From Paguma larvata (taxonomy: Eukaryota > Chordata > Mammalia > Carnivora > Viverridae), in assembly GCA_030068075.1 (NCBI GenBank), contig CM057839.1, positions 18,393,167 through 18,457,166 of the forward strand: a stretch of 64,000 bases of DNA. Direction: 5' to 3'. Positions 1 through 11,962 of the stretch are shown one piece after another (position 1 is the stretch's first letter; each line of letters starts with the position of its first letter). Made by a program: the position numbers and the translations under genes. Under the pieces are notes generated by a model, which made no database searches, was not told the DNA's origin, and saw nothing but the letters and a program-made list of their open reading frames with translations.

Positions 1-1100
1 ATGAATCTTTTTGGACTAGAGCCAATAATATAAGTTCACATTGGATAGAGGAATGAGAGAAAGACCAGAATCAAGGATGACTTTAGAGCAGAACATCTAT
101 TAAGAAAGAGCAGATTTTCAGGGACGCAAGTTTTGGGGAATAAGATTAGGAGCTCAGTGTGGAGTGTGAGATAGCCATTAGAAATTCAAGAGGAGATGTC
201 AAATATTCAGGTGGATATATTAGTCAACAATTCAGGACAGGAGTCCAGGATTAAAATAACAATTTTGATATTTATAGCCATAAAATTTGGTGAGATCCTT
301 TTTAAAATGTGAGTACAGATAAAACTAAGAGAATTAAGAATCAAACGTTGGTGCAGTTATGAGATAACACTGGAGGAGATTTAAAATCAGTGAAAGAGGG
401 GCAGTTGGTCAGCAAGAAAGGAGAAAAAAAACAAGAAAATGAGACTCTGGAAGGCAAGCAAAAAAAAAAAAAATTAAAACACAAGGGTGTGATTACACTG
501 TCATGTGCTGCTGACAAGTCAATTAAGATGAAGACAGAAACCTGGATTTAACAATGGATTTCACAGCGTGGAGACCAACGGAGATGTTGATAAGAAGTGT
601 TTCTTTGAAGTGGCGTAGGTGAAAGTCTGTTGCAATGGATTCAAAAAAGACTAGGATGAGAGAAACTGTAGACGGCAAATGTAGACAACTCTCTTAAAAA
701 CCTTCTGTTACACAGGGGAAACAAAGTGGAGCACGGAAGGGGAAGAAAATCTCCTCAAAAGATATTTTGTATTGAAGAGAGAAATAAGAGCTTATTAGTA
801 TGTTGATAGAACCAGGAGAAGAAAAAAAAAAACTGGTGCAAAAAAAGAAAGGGAGAATGACAAAGCCAAAGAAGAGGATGCGAGAGAATGTCTATGATGA
901 TTGGCAGTAAATCTGCTTAGATAAGGAGAAACCTGAGTACATGAGGGCTGAGAGCAAGAGTGGGAAGGGGGCGGGATCAATGATGTCATGGAATCATCAA
1001 GACGTAGTTTTCAGGAGGAGCATCTGGGAGACACAGTCGGTGGTGATCACAAGAGAGCACTTTGCTTCCAACTGACATTTTGGAGGAGTAGTTATTTTGA
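1..1100. repeat. Old purine-rich mammal-wide repeat, family not assigned
   Basis: The run from about 180 to 720 matches, in diverged form, a long mammal-wide repeat that I know by its wording (phrases such as AGGAGATGTCAAATATTCAGGTGG, here shortened, then a 'tgctgctgacaagtcaa' segment, then 'agacaactctctta'). Pieces of what looks like the same family recur at 19540-20050 and 46950-47330. I cannot say whether it belongs to an L2/CR1-type LINE or to another ancient class. There is no open frame of note. Confidence 0.4.
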
Positions 1101-1490
1101 ATGATAAGAACCAGGTTATGCCCCTGGAGTGAATGCTTAAGAGAACACAGAGGATGAGATCATTGGAAGAAAGGACGTTAAGTAGCCAAAAGGTCAGAGT
1201 TGCAAGGATCCCCCTTACCGTTATTTAAATCACCAAAAATTATGATCACCAATAAATAGTGTTTGGAGAGAATGACTATGAGCCAGAGGTTTCCATTTTC
1301 AAGGAATGAGAAAAGAGAAGTCAAATACTTTCATCAAGGAACTTTCTAGTCTAGTGAGGCAGAAGTAAACACATAAATAAAATATACTGAGTGCCAAAAT
1401 AGAGATATGAACCAAGGCCCACGGAATGACACGAGAGGAACTGTTAGCTGCTCAACAGATATCAAATGGATGAATGAACGAACAGTGGGT
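1101..1490. other. Unassigned non-coding stretch
   Basis: AT-rich and purine-rich with no open frame, splice-flanked frame or repeat that I recognise. It may be a decayed continuation of the repeat to its left. Confidence 0.5.
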
Positions 1491-1494
1491 TTGG

Positions 1495-1925
1495 TGAGTG
1501 CGGTGGGTTGAACAGTGGCGCCCCGAACAGTATGTCCCCCTAGAACCTATGATCATGAATTTATTTGAAAAAAAGGGGTCTTTGAAGATGAAATTAAGGA
1601 TCTTGGGATGAGAACTCTTACAATACTCCGATGGACCCTAACTACAATGACATATAAGAGACAGAATAAAGGCACCAACACAGAGGAGATGTGAAATGAA
1701 GTCGAAGATTGGAGTTAGTCAGTCACAAGCCAAGAAATAGCTGGAGTCACCAGGAGCCGGAAGAGGCAAGGAATGGACTCTCTCTAGAGCCGCTGCAGGG
1801 AGCACGGCCCATGGCACTTTGATTTTGGACCCCTGGCCTCCACGATGATGAGAAAATCCATTTTTGTCATTTTAAGTCACTGGGTTAGTGGTCATTTGTT
1901 ACAGAAATAAATATACTGAAATGAA
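1495..1925 (+). mobile_element. MaLR-type solo LTR (MLT1-like), sense
   Basis: It follows the classic MLT1 order: 'ggttgaacagtg...cccc' start, 'ttatttgaaaaaaaggggtctttgaagatgaaattaag' (abridged), 'cacaagccaag', 'ccaggagccggaagaggcaagg', and a terminal 'tttaagtcactgggtt...tttgttacagaaat'. No internal retroviral sequence adjoins it, so it is a solo LTR. Heavy divergence implies an ancient insertion. Confidence 0.75.
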
Positions 1926-2890
1926 TACAGTGCGGAGAAGTCTCACAGGGACATTTGAACTGAATCGTGAAAGAATAGAAGTTTGAAATGGCAAAAAGTT
2001 AAAGTGAGCAGTGAAATATTATTCCAGACACTAGGTGCAGAGGAGGGAGTCATGAGGACATGGCTTGTTTTGGGAAAAGTGAAAAGTTCAGGGGAGCTGG
2101 ACATGAGGCAAAGAAGAAAGCTTTGACTGTTTTTCTTCAGTAAAGCAAATTGCACATTTAGTGATTTCTCTCTGGACTGGACCTAGGTAGACTGTAAAAT
2201 AAGTTAAATACATTTAATACATATCTATCTTTTCTTCAAACATATATTTACTCCTATTGTGCTAAAAACGTGAAGCCCTGATTTCAAACACAAGTTGAGT
2301 AATAACACCAAGAGTCAACGAATATTTATTCATAACCAGTTACCATACTGCTTAACTGGTACTGACCTAGGTCACATAATTGAATCTAAGGGCTAAAAAG
2401 TCTTGATAAGGATAGCAATTGAATAAAAAACAACAAATAAAACCCTGAAGGAGGGCTACCTAAAAGTCCTAATTCACCACCTGCCTATTTTATTTAAAAC
2501 CCCAAACCATGACCTTTCCCCTGGAACTAAGTCGGAAAGGTCCTATTTCTCAGTGGCACTCTCCGTTTCCCAGTGTCCTGGCCTGAAAGCTTGAAGCTGC
2601 TTCTCTCCACCATCAGGCAAAGTACCCAGTGACTCACCCTGGCACACATCTCTCCAATTCACACATCCTAACTCTCTTTCCACCCATCATCCCAGCGCAG
2701 CATCCCATCAGCTCCATCACTCCAATGTGCCTCTCCGCCAACCCTTCTAACTGGGCCGCAAGGATGTGCACGTGCTGTCCTTGACGCCACAACAGTAACT
2801 CCTTGCAAAGAAGCAGTCTATCTTAATCAGTTGGCATTTAACTAAACGTATAAAGCACGTGGGTATATAAACAGTATTATAATCAACTTC
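1926..2890. other. Unassigned non-coding stretch
   Basis: AT-rich in its first half and pyrimidine-rich at about 2560-2760. I see no convincing gene, exon or named repeat. Confidence 0.5.
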
Positions 2891-2901
2891 GGTGACAATC
2901 C

Positions 2902-3125
2902 TCTTTATTTTTTTAATTTTTTAATGTTTTTATTCATTTTTGAGAGACAGAGACAGAGCACTAGCCAAGGAGGGGCGGAGAGTATGAGCATGAGCATGGG
3001 AGGGGCAGAGAGAGGGAGACACAGAATCCAAAGCAGGCTCCAGGCTCTGAGCTGTCAGCACAGGTCCACAGCAGGGCTTGAACTCAGGAACCATGAGATC
3101 ATGATCTGAGCCACCCAGGCACCCC
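2902..3125 (-). mobile_element. Feliform CAN-SINE (SINEC), antisense
   Basis: It reads A-tail complement, GA-rich body, then the tRNA-like head in reverse (CCACCCAGGCACCCC). An 11 bp perfect target-site duplication GGTGACAATCC flanks it (2891-2901 and 3126-3136), which fixes the ends. Open frames on both strands here are SINE shadows. Confidence 0.95.
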
Positions 3126-3136
3126 GGTGACAATCC

Positions 3137-3570
3137 CCTTTTTAAATAATTCACATGTGCATGTGGTACAAACTTCCAGAAATACTTAAGAATGTACTTT
3201 AAAGGCCTATCTCCTTCCCATCCCTGCTCTTAACTTTCCTATGTCTCCACTCAGAGATACTTAAATTGCTTAACAGTAATAGCAAGTATTTTTGTATCAG
3301 TCACCACACTTCTGTTGATCCAGAGCAATTAGATTTTGCCAAAATGTTCCTAACATAAACATTTGTCTTATTTAAAAAGTAAAGGTCGGGGTGGGGGGGC
3401 TTAGCTCCCTAGACTATAGGATGCCATATGTGAAGGCAACTACAACAACTTTAAAATGTACTCATTTGGAATAAACAAAAAAGTTGAAGTAGCATGGAAA
3501 ATTCTTTAAATGGTTTTTGTGAGCATTCATTATTTACATTAAAACAAATTTTAAAAGCAGAAAAAATTTA
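3137..3570. other. Unassigned non-coding stretch
   Basis: AT-rich, with a short G-run near 3387-3400. Nothing recognisable. Confidence 0.5.
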
Positions 3571-3580
3571 GTTGAGTCTA

Positions 3581-3815
3581 GGGATGCCTGGGTGGCTCAG
3601 TCGGTTTAAGCATCTGACTCTTGATTTCAGCTCAGGTCATGGTCTCATGGTTCATGGGTTTGAGCACCACGTTGGGCTCTGTACTGACAGTGCAAAACCT
3701 ATTTGGTATTCTCTCTCTCCCTCTCTCTCTCTTTGCCCTTCCCCTGCTCATTCTCTCTCTCTTTCTCTCTCTCTCAAAATAAATAAAGAAAATAAAAATT
3801 TAAAAAAAGACTTTG
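3581..3815 (+). mobile_element. Feliform CAN-SINE, sense
   Basis: Head GGGATGCCTGGGTGGCTCAG, B-box-like GGTTTGAGCACC region, long (CT)n body, and an AAAATAAATAAAG tail. The TSD GTTGAGTCTA is at 3571-3580 and 3816-3825. Confidence 0.95.
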
Positions 3816-4085
3816 GTTGAGTCTAACTCAGCCACCTGTATTAATTCACTTATTCATGCATACTATTCATCAACCCACTCAGACTTTATCTTGTACCATT
3901 TGTGTCTACCTTTCCTTTAATACCCGACTCAAATTGCCCCAACTTCCCTGAGAAAATACTTCACTCTTCTACTCTCCTCTAGCAAATGATACATTTTGGC
4001 ATTAGAAAAGAGTACCTTATGAGATTGTTGGGGTATAAAGTGATAATCATGAAAATTAAGTATAGTATTGTCTAAACACTCTTTT

Positions 4086-4300
4086 TATTTTTTAATTTTT
4101 TTTAACGTTTATTTATTTTCGAGAGACAGAGCATGAGCAGGGGAAGGGCAGAGAGAGAGAGAGGCAGACGCAGAATCTGAAGCAGGCTCCAGGCTCTGAG
4201 CCATCAGCACAGAGCCCGACGCGGGCTCGAACTCACAGACTGTGAGATCATGACCTGAGCCAAAGTCGGCTGTTTAACCGACTGAGCCACCCAGGCGCCC
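4086..4300 (-). mobile_element. Feliform CAN-SINE, antisense, young
   Basis: Intact antisense copy with CpGs kept in the head (CCACCCAGGCGCCCC, CCGACGCGGGCTCGAAC). A perfect 14 bp TSD CTAAACACTCTTTT is at 4072-4085 and 4301-4314. The intact CpGs and TSD point to a recent insertion. Confidence 0.97.
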
Positions 4301-4314
4301 CTAAACACTCTTTT

Positions 4315-6140
4315 AAAACATCTTAAATTGGCCATAAAAGAAAGAATCTCAGTTCCACATTAAACTCAGCTTAAAGAGATGCTTCATACCAAAAAAGCCA
4401 TCAAGATCACAGATACCATAACAGGACTATGGAAACTTAGTATACCAAGTGCATTTCTCCCACCTTATGTATTCACTGGGTCATATTCTTCCTATGAATG
4501 AAACAATTTAATTTGTTATATGTATTTCTCTCTCAATCTCTCTCCTTCTACTCAAAACTTATAATGGAGTTAAATGTGTATGTAATGCGATTTCTCTGAA
4601 CACACTATCTTGTACATTATTTTATAGAACTATCTCCTTAGCTATAGTGCAAATATCACCAATGAACTCTCTTGGAATGTCCAACATTAAAATGTTACTC
4701 ATGGCAGTTGCTTTGCAAATACTTTCTGATGATGTTATTTGATTGGAAAATATTAACATACTGGGTTCTCGCAATGGGGACAAAATTAAGGATAAGAAAT
4801 AGACCCCGAAGGGATAGAAAAGACCAGCTTTATCTGATGGATATCATCTGATGTACAAAAGATAAACAGAGGTGAGATTTACGAATGACATGGTGAAAAG
4901 TTAAACCTCTCACTTCAAAAATAAACTATTCCATGAAACAATGCTATAAATCAGGATATCAAGCCGAAATCAAAGCTCAATTCATTTGCTTTTATTTCTC
5001 AGACACACTTTACACAATTTTCAATTCTTCAGCCCCCAAATCAGTCACAGGTTTTGTTCCGTAAGGATACAACCTTAACACAGAGAATCATTCCATGCAG
5101 CATGTTAAGAGAACCCATGAACCATTCTTCAACTCAACCCAACCTAACCCTCTATTGCTTCTCTGTTCACTAAAGTCAACAGAATAACCTTCGTTTTTCC
5201 CATCCAGTAAAAAGTCTCTGAGTCCAGAACGTGATGTCATGTTCCAATTTGCTCACCCTCTTTCTCATATTCATATCCAACTAGTGGGCATTCTTATCCT
5301 TCCCGTTAAGATTTATCTTAAAGCCATCATACTGGGGGAGCAGGTTTTGTTTGCTTTCACTTTTCTCAAAAATAGTGTTAACTGAGCAGAGTTCATCTGG
5401 CTTTGTTTTGTGTTGGCCCCAAAGACACCAAGACTAGGAGATAGCTAGTCTTAGAGATTTTCTAATTATTTCTTAGCTTTTCCCCCTCCCTAGCCCTGAC
5501 AAGCTGGTATCAAAGTTAGTCTAACAAATAACCAACCTTGAAGCTGACTATTTAGTATTATTTGAAGGTTTCTGGAAAGGCCTTTAAAAAGAACCCAATA
5601 CGTTTAACATAACTAAAAGTATTTTGCTACATTAAGTTTTATTCAAATATATTTAAAAGGTTCAGTGAGGGGGAAAAGGAGGTCGGGGTCTATTTGAGAA
5701 GCAGTTTGGCTTGAATAGAGAGGGAAATTGTAAATTGCAGGGTTCTGTTAAAGAAAGTGATTCATTGGTAAAGACTAATTAATCATGAAGGAGCAGAGTA
5801 GGGGTGGGAATTGGAACGAGCCCAGTGGTAAGTCTAATAAGAAAGAGAAAAGAGAAATTGCTAACGCTAGAATCTTAGTTACCGAGGTAACTATAGACAG
5901 ATAGGAAACTGAACATTTTAGGATCTTAGTTGGAAGAAGAAGTAAAAAAGACCAGAGTATGTTGGTATTACTGTTACTAGTTCACTTGTTTTTAATCTTT
6001 TTCTGTTTTTGAGATGGAAAAGGTTGAAAAAACAACATATAAGAGAAGGGGGGGTAATTTGTACAGGTAGAGGAATAAACATGCCAAATTACTTGGGCAG
6101 ATTTCAGATCTGAACCCCAGATCGTATTATGTGGTCCAGA
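4315..6140. other. Unassigned non-coding stretch
   Basis: About 1.8 kb of AT-rich sequence without a named repeat, coding frame or splice-flanked frame that I can defend. Low CpG is typical of old intergenic or intronic mammalian DNA. Confidence 0.5.
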
Positions 6141-6142
6141 GC

Positions 6143-6305
6143 AGTGCTTCTCAAACTTTAATGTGCATAAGCATCAGGTCATCTTGTTAAAATGAGGATA
6201 CTGATTCAATTGTTCTGGGGTAGGGCCTAAGATTCTGCCTTTCTCAGAAGCTCTCAGGAGATGCCCACATTGCTGGTCCATAAACCACACTTTGAGTGGC
6301 AAGCA
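6143..6305 (+). mobile_element. MER5A-like hAT non-autonomous DNA transposon, sense
   Basis: Starts CAGTGCTTCTCAAACTTTA, has the central 'ggggtagggcctaagattctgc' (abridged) segment and ends ACCACACTTTGAGTGGCAAG. This matches the MER5A order end to end with the inverted terminal ends visible. Confidence 0.88.
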
Positions 6306-7107
6306 TAGAATAGAGTAATCTTCACTGACTTTAGAGAAACATGCTTTAAGGGATTAATTGTCCCATTGATTTGGTATGGTTTTTAGTGGAGAGTTGAGGG
6401 TGAAAAGGAGATTTCCTTTTACAACCAGAAAATAACTTAATTCTGCCTTAAAAAATCAGAAATTCTACTTTTATCATCAGATCATACAAATTACCCTTAA
6501 TTGTCCTTGTTTGGTCTAGGAAGTATTACACTTGAGAGTGAAAAGTACAAATACTGTCACCGTACCAACAAAACATCGAGGAATACAGCAAGCTTTTAGT
6601 ACCTGCTTATTTAATTAATGGTCTCTCAGTTAAAGCACCCTGTTTTCCATTTTTGGACTTCTTCTCCATCCTGAGAGACACCTCCACTATTTTAAACTAA
6701 AATTCATTAATTTCCCAATAAAATATGCAAAAACAAGCAAAAAATTATGCCTCTTCTTTGCTGCATCTCTCCAACCCCTCTCCCACATCCAAATAGGAAT
6801 GTACATGCCCACAGGCACACATATACGCATGCCACCAGGTATACACATATTGTAACTCTGTTCAAATAATTTTGTTGTTTTTTTTCTATTTTTGCCAAAC
6901 GTTATTAAGCTTTCTCAGAATTCAGAGCCCTAATGCACAACTTGTTATCAATTGCTTCTTGCGGATTTTGAGCAACTCGAACAGAGCTTGGCTTGCAGCG
7001 TGGGCTTGTAAAGACTCTCTGACATATATAAGATCTAAATTTATTTTTATATTTTCTTAAGTAATCAAAGCAAAAAATCCCATCAGGTAGAGAACATATT
7101 TTCTTTG

Positions 7108-7110
<3 letters not shown>
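6306..7110. other. Unassigned non-coding stretch
   Basis: AT-rich, with no gene or repeat recognised. It ends against the TG microsatellite. Confidence 0.5.

Positions 7111-7152
<42 letters not shown>
7111..7152 (+). repeat. (TG)21 microsatellite
   Basis: Twenty-one uninterrupted TG units, followed by TTGTG. Long and pure, so probably length-variable between individuals. Confidence 0.99.
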
Positions 7153-7154
<2 letters not shown>

Positions 7155-7262
7155 GTGTAAAGAAATTAAGGTCCAAAGAGGCTGAGAACCTTTCCAACAC
7201 CACTGAGCTAGTGAGAGACAGAGTCAGGACCTGCTGCTTTGTTCTTGACCCGTTGTGTTCCC
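7155..7262 (-). mobile_element. MIR fragment, antisense
   Basis: Reads 'aggtccaaagaggctgagaa...cactgagctagtgagagacagagtcaggacc' (split), the reverse complement of the MIR core ending in the B-box side. Only about 100 bp is kept. Confidence 0.65.
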
Positions 7263-7264
7263 TT

Positions 7265-7960
7265 CTATCATATCACTTCCCAATATGTCACAGTGCTCTC
7301 TTCAATACATCAACAATTAACCTAAGAAGCAAACGAGATATCATAGGGTGAACACCAAAAATAAGAATGCCAAAACATTTTAGAGAAGAGAGCTCATTTA
7401 ACAAAAAAAAGGCATTCTACAAAATGTACTACAAAAGCAAATGAACTGCCACTTTTTAAAGTAAAATGTAGCTTTAATTTGACAATGCTGTCTCTAAATA
7501 TAAATATGAAAATAATATTAATGATGAACAATAAATTCACAGAAGGTATGATATATATAATTGAATATCAATCTATAAAGTTCTCCACTCTCTTGTTAAA
7601 AGGGATAATATCAAGACAAGTTAAAGCAATCCGAATTTTCAATAGTTACTGACCCCAAACCTGCTGGAAATCACACAGGAGCCAGGATGCCCAAGTTCAG
7701 GTGGAGGCATTCAATTCCCAGAAGCCAAGTGGGCCTGTGCATCATAACAAGCAATTGGGCTGGAGAAGTCATGATGGTACACTGAATAGTTTGACATACG
7801 AAGATTCCTGAATACCATTAACTCATTAAGAGATCTTCAGAAATAAAAGCATTTAACATCCCCTAGAGTCTTAATTATTGTAAAACAAAACAATTGCAGT
7901 GTTAACTTACAAAGGACTTACTTGAAAGATGAGCCTAGGGGATAAAGCTTCTAGCCAAAC
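7265..7960. other. Unassigned non-coding stretch
   Basis: AT-rich. The part from 7660 to 7790 has more GC but no match that I recognise. Confidence 0.5.
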
Positions 7961-7962
7961 TC

Positions 7963-8462
7963 CCAGGTCACAGACTCAGACCCTTTGGCATCAAGAAGTG
8001 GCCAGACGTTATTGAGGAAAGACTCAGTTTTACCTTCACCAGACGGTACTATGAACTCTCCTTCAAGCCTTACCCAAAAAGACTCTGAACTAGAAGACTG
8101 TACCTTACAAAAAGAGGAATGCCCAAACTTGGGGGTTATATTGGTTAACAGATCTGTGTTAAAACTAAATCCTCTGGGTCTTGGATCACTAGGCTCCAAT
8201 CCAGCAAGTAAGCTACGATAACATTAACAATACTTTTATCTAAATAAAAAGTATTACTCTCATTATAACAAACACAACTGAAGGATGACTTCAGTTTAGC
8301 TACAATCAATCCTAGATGTGGTCTTCTAAGTGAAACAAATTTATAGATCTTCCAGTATTTTATATGGCAAAATTTTTCTTCATTCTCATACATAGGAATT
8401 ACAAAAAAGCAATTGTCAATTACCTGAAGAACACTATTTCTCCGATCTTCCCACAGAGCAAC
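7963..8462 (+). repeat. Unidentified repeat, arm A of a diverged inverted pair
   Basis: The stretch from CAGACTCAGACCCTTT onward reappears in reverse complement at 9243-9700, roughly 75-80% alike by eye. Arm A carries an extra segment of about 38 bp (about 8233-8270) that arm B lacks. Both arms keep a short open frame with the same peptide pieces (LPSPDGTMNSPSSLT, then ELE.CTLQK, then ILVN.SVLKL). I do not recognise the family. A domesticated or endogenous retroelement fragment and a long-decayed duplication are both possible. Confidence 0.7.
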
Positions 8463-8984
8463 ACTCAACTTGCTCATGTCCTTGGGAGCTCTCTGGGGTT
8501 TGATCACATAAACCAATTCTACTCAATTATGGGACTTAATTAGCCCTGAGTAGCCCTGACTTTACAGCTAAGTTATCTGTAGCACCTAGTAGATGATGGT
8601 AGCCTAGATTGAATGGTCACCTAATTTCCCATAAACATTGAAGCCAAAAACCAAAAAATGATACTTTCTGAGGACATTTGGCCTTAATCCTATACCCCAA
8701 ATGTCTCTTCTAGATTTCTCCATGAAAACTTGCCATAAACTTCATACACTGTGCCAGGCTGAATGGCAGAACCACTGTTACTGGAACCTGGGCCGGCTAG
8801 AGACCCTTCTTCAGCTTTGTACCTGACTCAGATGTAACAGCCTATTAAAGGACATAGTACATGGCTAAAATCAGACTATCCAAGATCCAAAATCTTCTCT
8901 CTCTCTATGGTTTTCTGGCAAGAATAATTCATTTTGGAGGAAATATCCCAACAGATCAGCTATGTGTCTTCAAGAGTAACTTAG
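8463..8984. other. Spacer of the inverted pair, unassigned
   Basis: The 780 bp between the arms (8463-9242) holds a MER5A remnant in its second half. The first 520 bp is unassigned. Confidence 0.5.
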
Positions 8985-9112
8985 GAACTAGCAACATATC
9001 ACTTAGGAACTTGTTAGAAATGCAGATACTCAGACTTTCTGAATCAGGACTTGTATTTTAATAATATACTCAGGTGATTTGTATGCACACTGAAATAGGA
9101 GAAGCACTGTTG
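8985..9112 (-). mobile_element. MER5A-like fragment, antisense
   Basis: Reads 'gaacttgttagaaatgcaga', then 'ctgaatcagga', 'ggtgatttgtatgcacact' and 'gagaagcactg', the reverse complement of MER5A. It is opposite in orientation to the copy at 6143. Confidence 0.75.
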
Positions 9113-9242
9113 TAGATGACTTGACCACAGGGACTGCATTGAATCATGAGCCTCCCTGTTTCCGAGGGATTTATCTCCACCCCCTGCCTCGCTCTTTCTT
9201 GATCTCATCATCATGGCATTATTAATGTAGTGGATCTGGAGG

Positions 9243-9700
9243 TGCTCTGTGGGAAAGTCAGAGAAATACTGCCCTCGTTTAGGTAACCGGCAGTTGCTTT
9301 TCGTGATGTCTGTGTATAAGAATAAAGAAAATTTTTGACATATGTGATATTGGGAGATCTATGAATTTGCTTCATGACCACATCTAGGATTGATTGTAGC
9401 TGAGCTGAAGTCACCCTCTAATTGTGTTTATTGATTAACATTTCACCATAGCTTAATCACTGAATTGGAGCCAGGGATTCAAGGTCCACAGGAATTAGTT
9501 TTAACACAGATCCATTAACCAATATAATCCCAAAGTTTAGGCTCTCCAGTTTTTGCAAGGTACAGCCTTCTAGTTCAAAGTCTTTTTTGGTAAGGCTTGA
9601 AGGAGAGTTCATAGTACCGTCTGGTGAAGGTAAAACTGAGGCCTTCCCCAAGAATATCTAGTCTCCTTGATGCAAAAGGCTCTGAGTCTGTAAGCTGGGA
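9243..9700 (-). repeat. Unidentified repeat, arm B of a diverged inverted pair
   Basis: Reverse complement of the sequence at 7963-8462, minus an internal block of about 38 bp. The longest matching block is 9468-9690. The minus-strand frame at 9457-9651 parallels the plus-strand frame at 7985-8221. I recognise no protein family. Confidence 0.7.
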
Positions 9701-11784
9701 ATCAGTGTAGAACTTCTGTTTTCGACTGTGGGTTCTCGCCAAGGGATGGTAAAGACACAGGGTTTGGATAACCAACAGTCATAGGACCCTTGGCACAAAA
9801 TGTGCAGCCATCCAATTCCCCTAGTGGTCAAGTGTATATGATGTGATCTGGGCCACTGGCCACAGCTGCTTGATCCAGTGGAAGAGATACCTGACTCAAA
9901 CTAAGTCAATATGATTCTCTCTCCCAGAATTTGAAATTTCAACAGAAAAACAAAGAATCTGGAAGTGATTGTTGCTGTCATGTTTAGGACAAGGTTCTCG
10001 AGAAGATGTCCACAAACTGGCTAACCAACCTTGTTACCTGGTTCTTTTCTTTCTTAAGGCTCAGTTCAACATTTCCTTCTAACTGAGAGCACCTCAAGTT
10101 TCTTCCAACTAATCTCTTTTTTAGTTTAAGCATGACAGAATCAAATATAGTTGCCTACAACCAACAGAAACTATAGTTCTTAAAACTATTATGATAATAG
10201 TAGCCTCTAATGCACTAAAAATACTAGGCAGTAATTCCAAAAACTTAAAAATTAGCAACACTCAAGGCTATGTGATAGATGTACAAAGCTTCTTTGCAAG
10301 TTATTCTTCAATTCTGAAATACTCTGTTTCCCCTCCTCAGCCTGTCTTTTCAGGAAAGAGCCTGACGGCATTCCTATTCAACATGTCCCGATGGAAATCT
10401 AACTGCAATGTTTACTAAAGTTCTAGTGAATTATTTAGAAAGTTTTACAATAGAGCCTTTTAGGAGTAAGTAATGGATAGTCATGCTGAATTTGCGATGG
10501 ATTATAGAAAGTGGTTTTCCTACACATCCAAGTAATGACAGTTCAACTATCTCTTACCACACATCGCTCTTTGTAGAAAGACGTGCCCATGTGGTGAAGG
10601 ATTTAACACTGAGGTGAAACCCGCAACAGGAGAAATTTAGCAAATTAATTGATTAGTGTTCTATTTCCCTCTCCATACTGTAAAAGTGATCGTCTATTTT
10701 AGGAGACATATCCTGTCCATTGTACAGCTATCTGTGGTTCCATAAATGAAGATATGTTTATAGTTTACACGATATACGTTTCACAGTAGGAGCCTGAAAT
10801 TTGTCAAATGTATAAAGTCTGCCAAACTGAAGTAGATAAAACCCGTTCTTTGTCAAAACATTTCTAATTATCCTTCCTATTCAGAATATCTTCAGCATTG
10901 ATATACACAGCCAGCACACAAAGAGAAAGTCTAGTTCCACAGAAGAATGTATTAGGACAACAGTCTCCATGTTAACAGTAGTTAAGGCACAAATCCTCTA
11001 CTCATTCCTGACTCTGCAAATGCATACACTTCAATGAATTTACTTCTTTTTCTGTCACACATAATTTCAGCAGGTCCTTACCTTTAAATTTTACCCTCCA
11101 GTGAGAATATTATAAGAGCCACAGAAAAACAAATTTTCTTCCACTCTCTGTCATGATACAATTTAAGTCTATTCTACATCATTGTAATAAAATAGAATAT
11201 ATTATAAAACTACTTTTTAAAACGTTTTTATTTGAGTATGGTTGACACATCATTAATTAGTATTGGTAGGTATGCTGAATTTAGAAAATGAAGTTGCATT
11301 CAATTTGACTCAACAACTTCGCTGATTTCCTATTATGCCTAAGAATTTGTACTGAGAATCTATTAATTTCCCACTGCAAAACTAACAATGCAATTTTATT
11401 TGAACTGCATGGCTTAAATGTTAACTATGTAGTTACCCATAACAAATCTTTAGAGTAGATTATATTATCGAATTTCTAAGCTTTAATAACCTTCCATCTC
11501 TTTTTCTATTATCTGTTACCAGATCTGTTTCTCTTTGCTTTTTACCCCAAGAAGCCCAAGTACCTTCATAATCACTGTCAAAGGATACTGAATGCACCTC
11601 AGCCCTAGAAGCACAGTCTACAGGTAGGTCTCTACTCTCCTATATTATTTCATTTTCCATAGCCACGTACCTCTTCTCCTATTTTAAAACTTGCCTCTTG
11701 GATGAAAGTTTAGATGCTCTCGTGACATAAGATTTCATTTTCAGATGTAAATAGCTAATAATGCTAAAACCTCAAGAATTTCTG
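9701..11784. other. Mostly unassigned; possible LTR and L1 remnants
   Basis: Around 9800-9980 the text (TGATCTGGGCCACTGGCC, later TATGATTCTCTCTCCCAGAA) resembles the middle of a MaLR-type LTR, but too weakly to call. At 11210-11290 'tttatttgagtatggttgacacat' resembles a LINE-1 3' remnant. The rest is AT-rich with no gene seen. Confidence 0.4.
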
Positions 11785-11962
11785 TCTAACAAATGAAACT
11801 TAGGCTCTGTCAGTTGAGCTTCAGACTTTTGATTTCAGCTTGTGTCATGATCCCAGGGTGGTGAGATCGAGCCCTGTGTTGGGATCTGTGCTGACCATGA
11901 AGTCTACTTAAGATTCTCCTTATCTCTCTCTCTCTCTCTCCATCCCTCCCCCCTAAAAAAAA
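11785..11962 (+). mobile_element. Degenerate CAN-SINE, sense
   Basis: Diverged tRNA-like head (GGCTCTGTCAGTTGAGCTTC, GTGTCATGATCCCAGGGTGG), then a (CT)n tract and an A-rich tail. The first ~12 bases of the head are eroded and no TSD is evident, so this is an older copy. Confidence 0.85.

Noticed and set aside
7112..7351. Cys-Val repeat protein
   Set aside because: It is the translation of the (TG)21 microsatellite.
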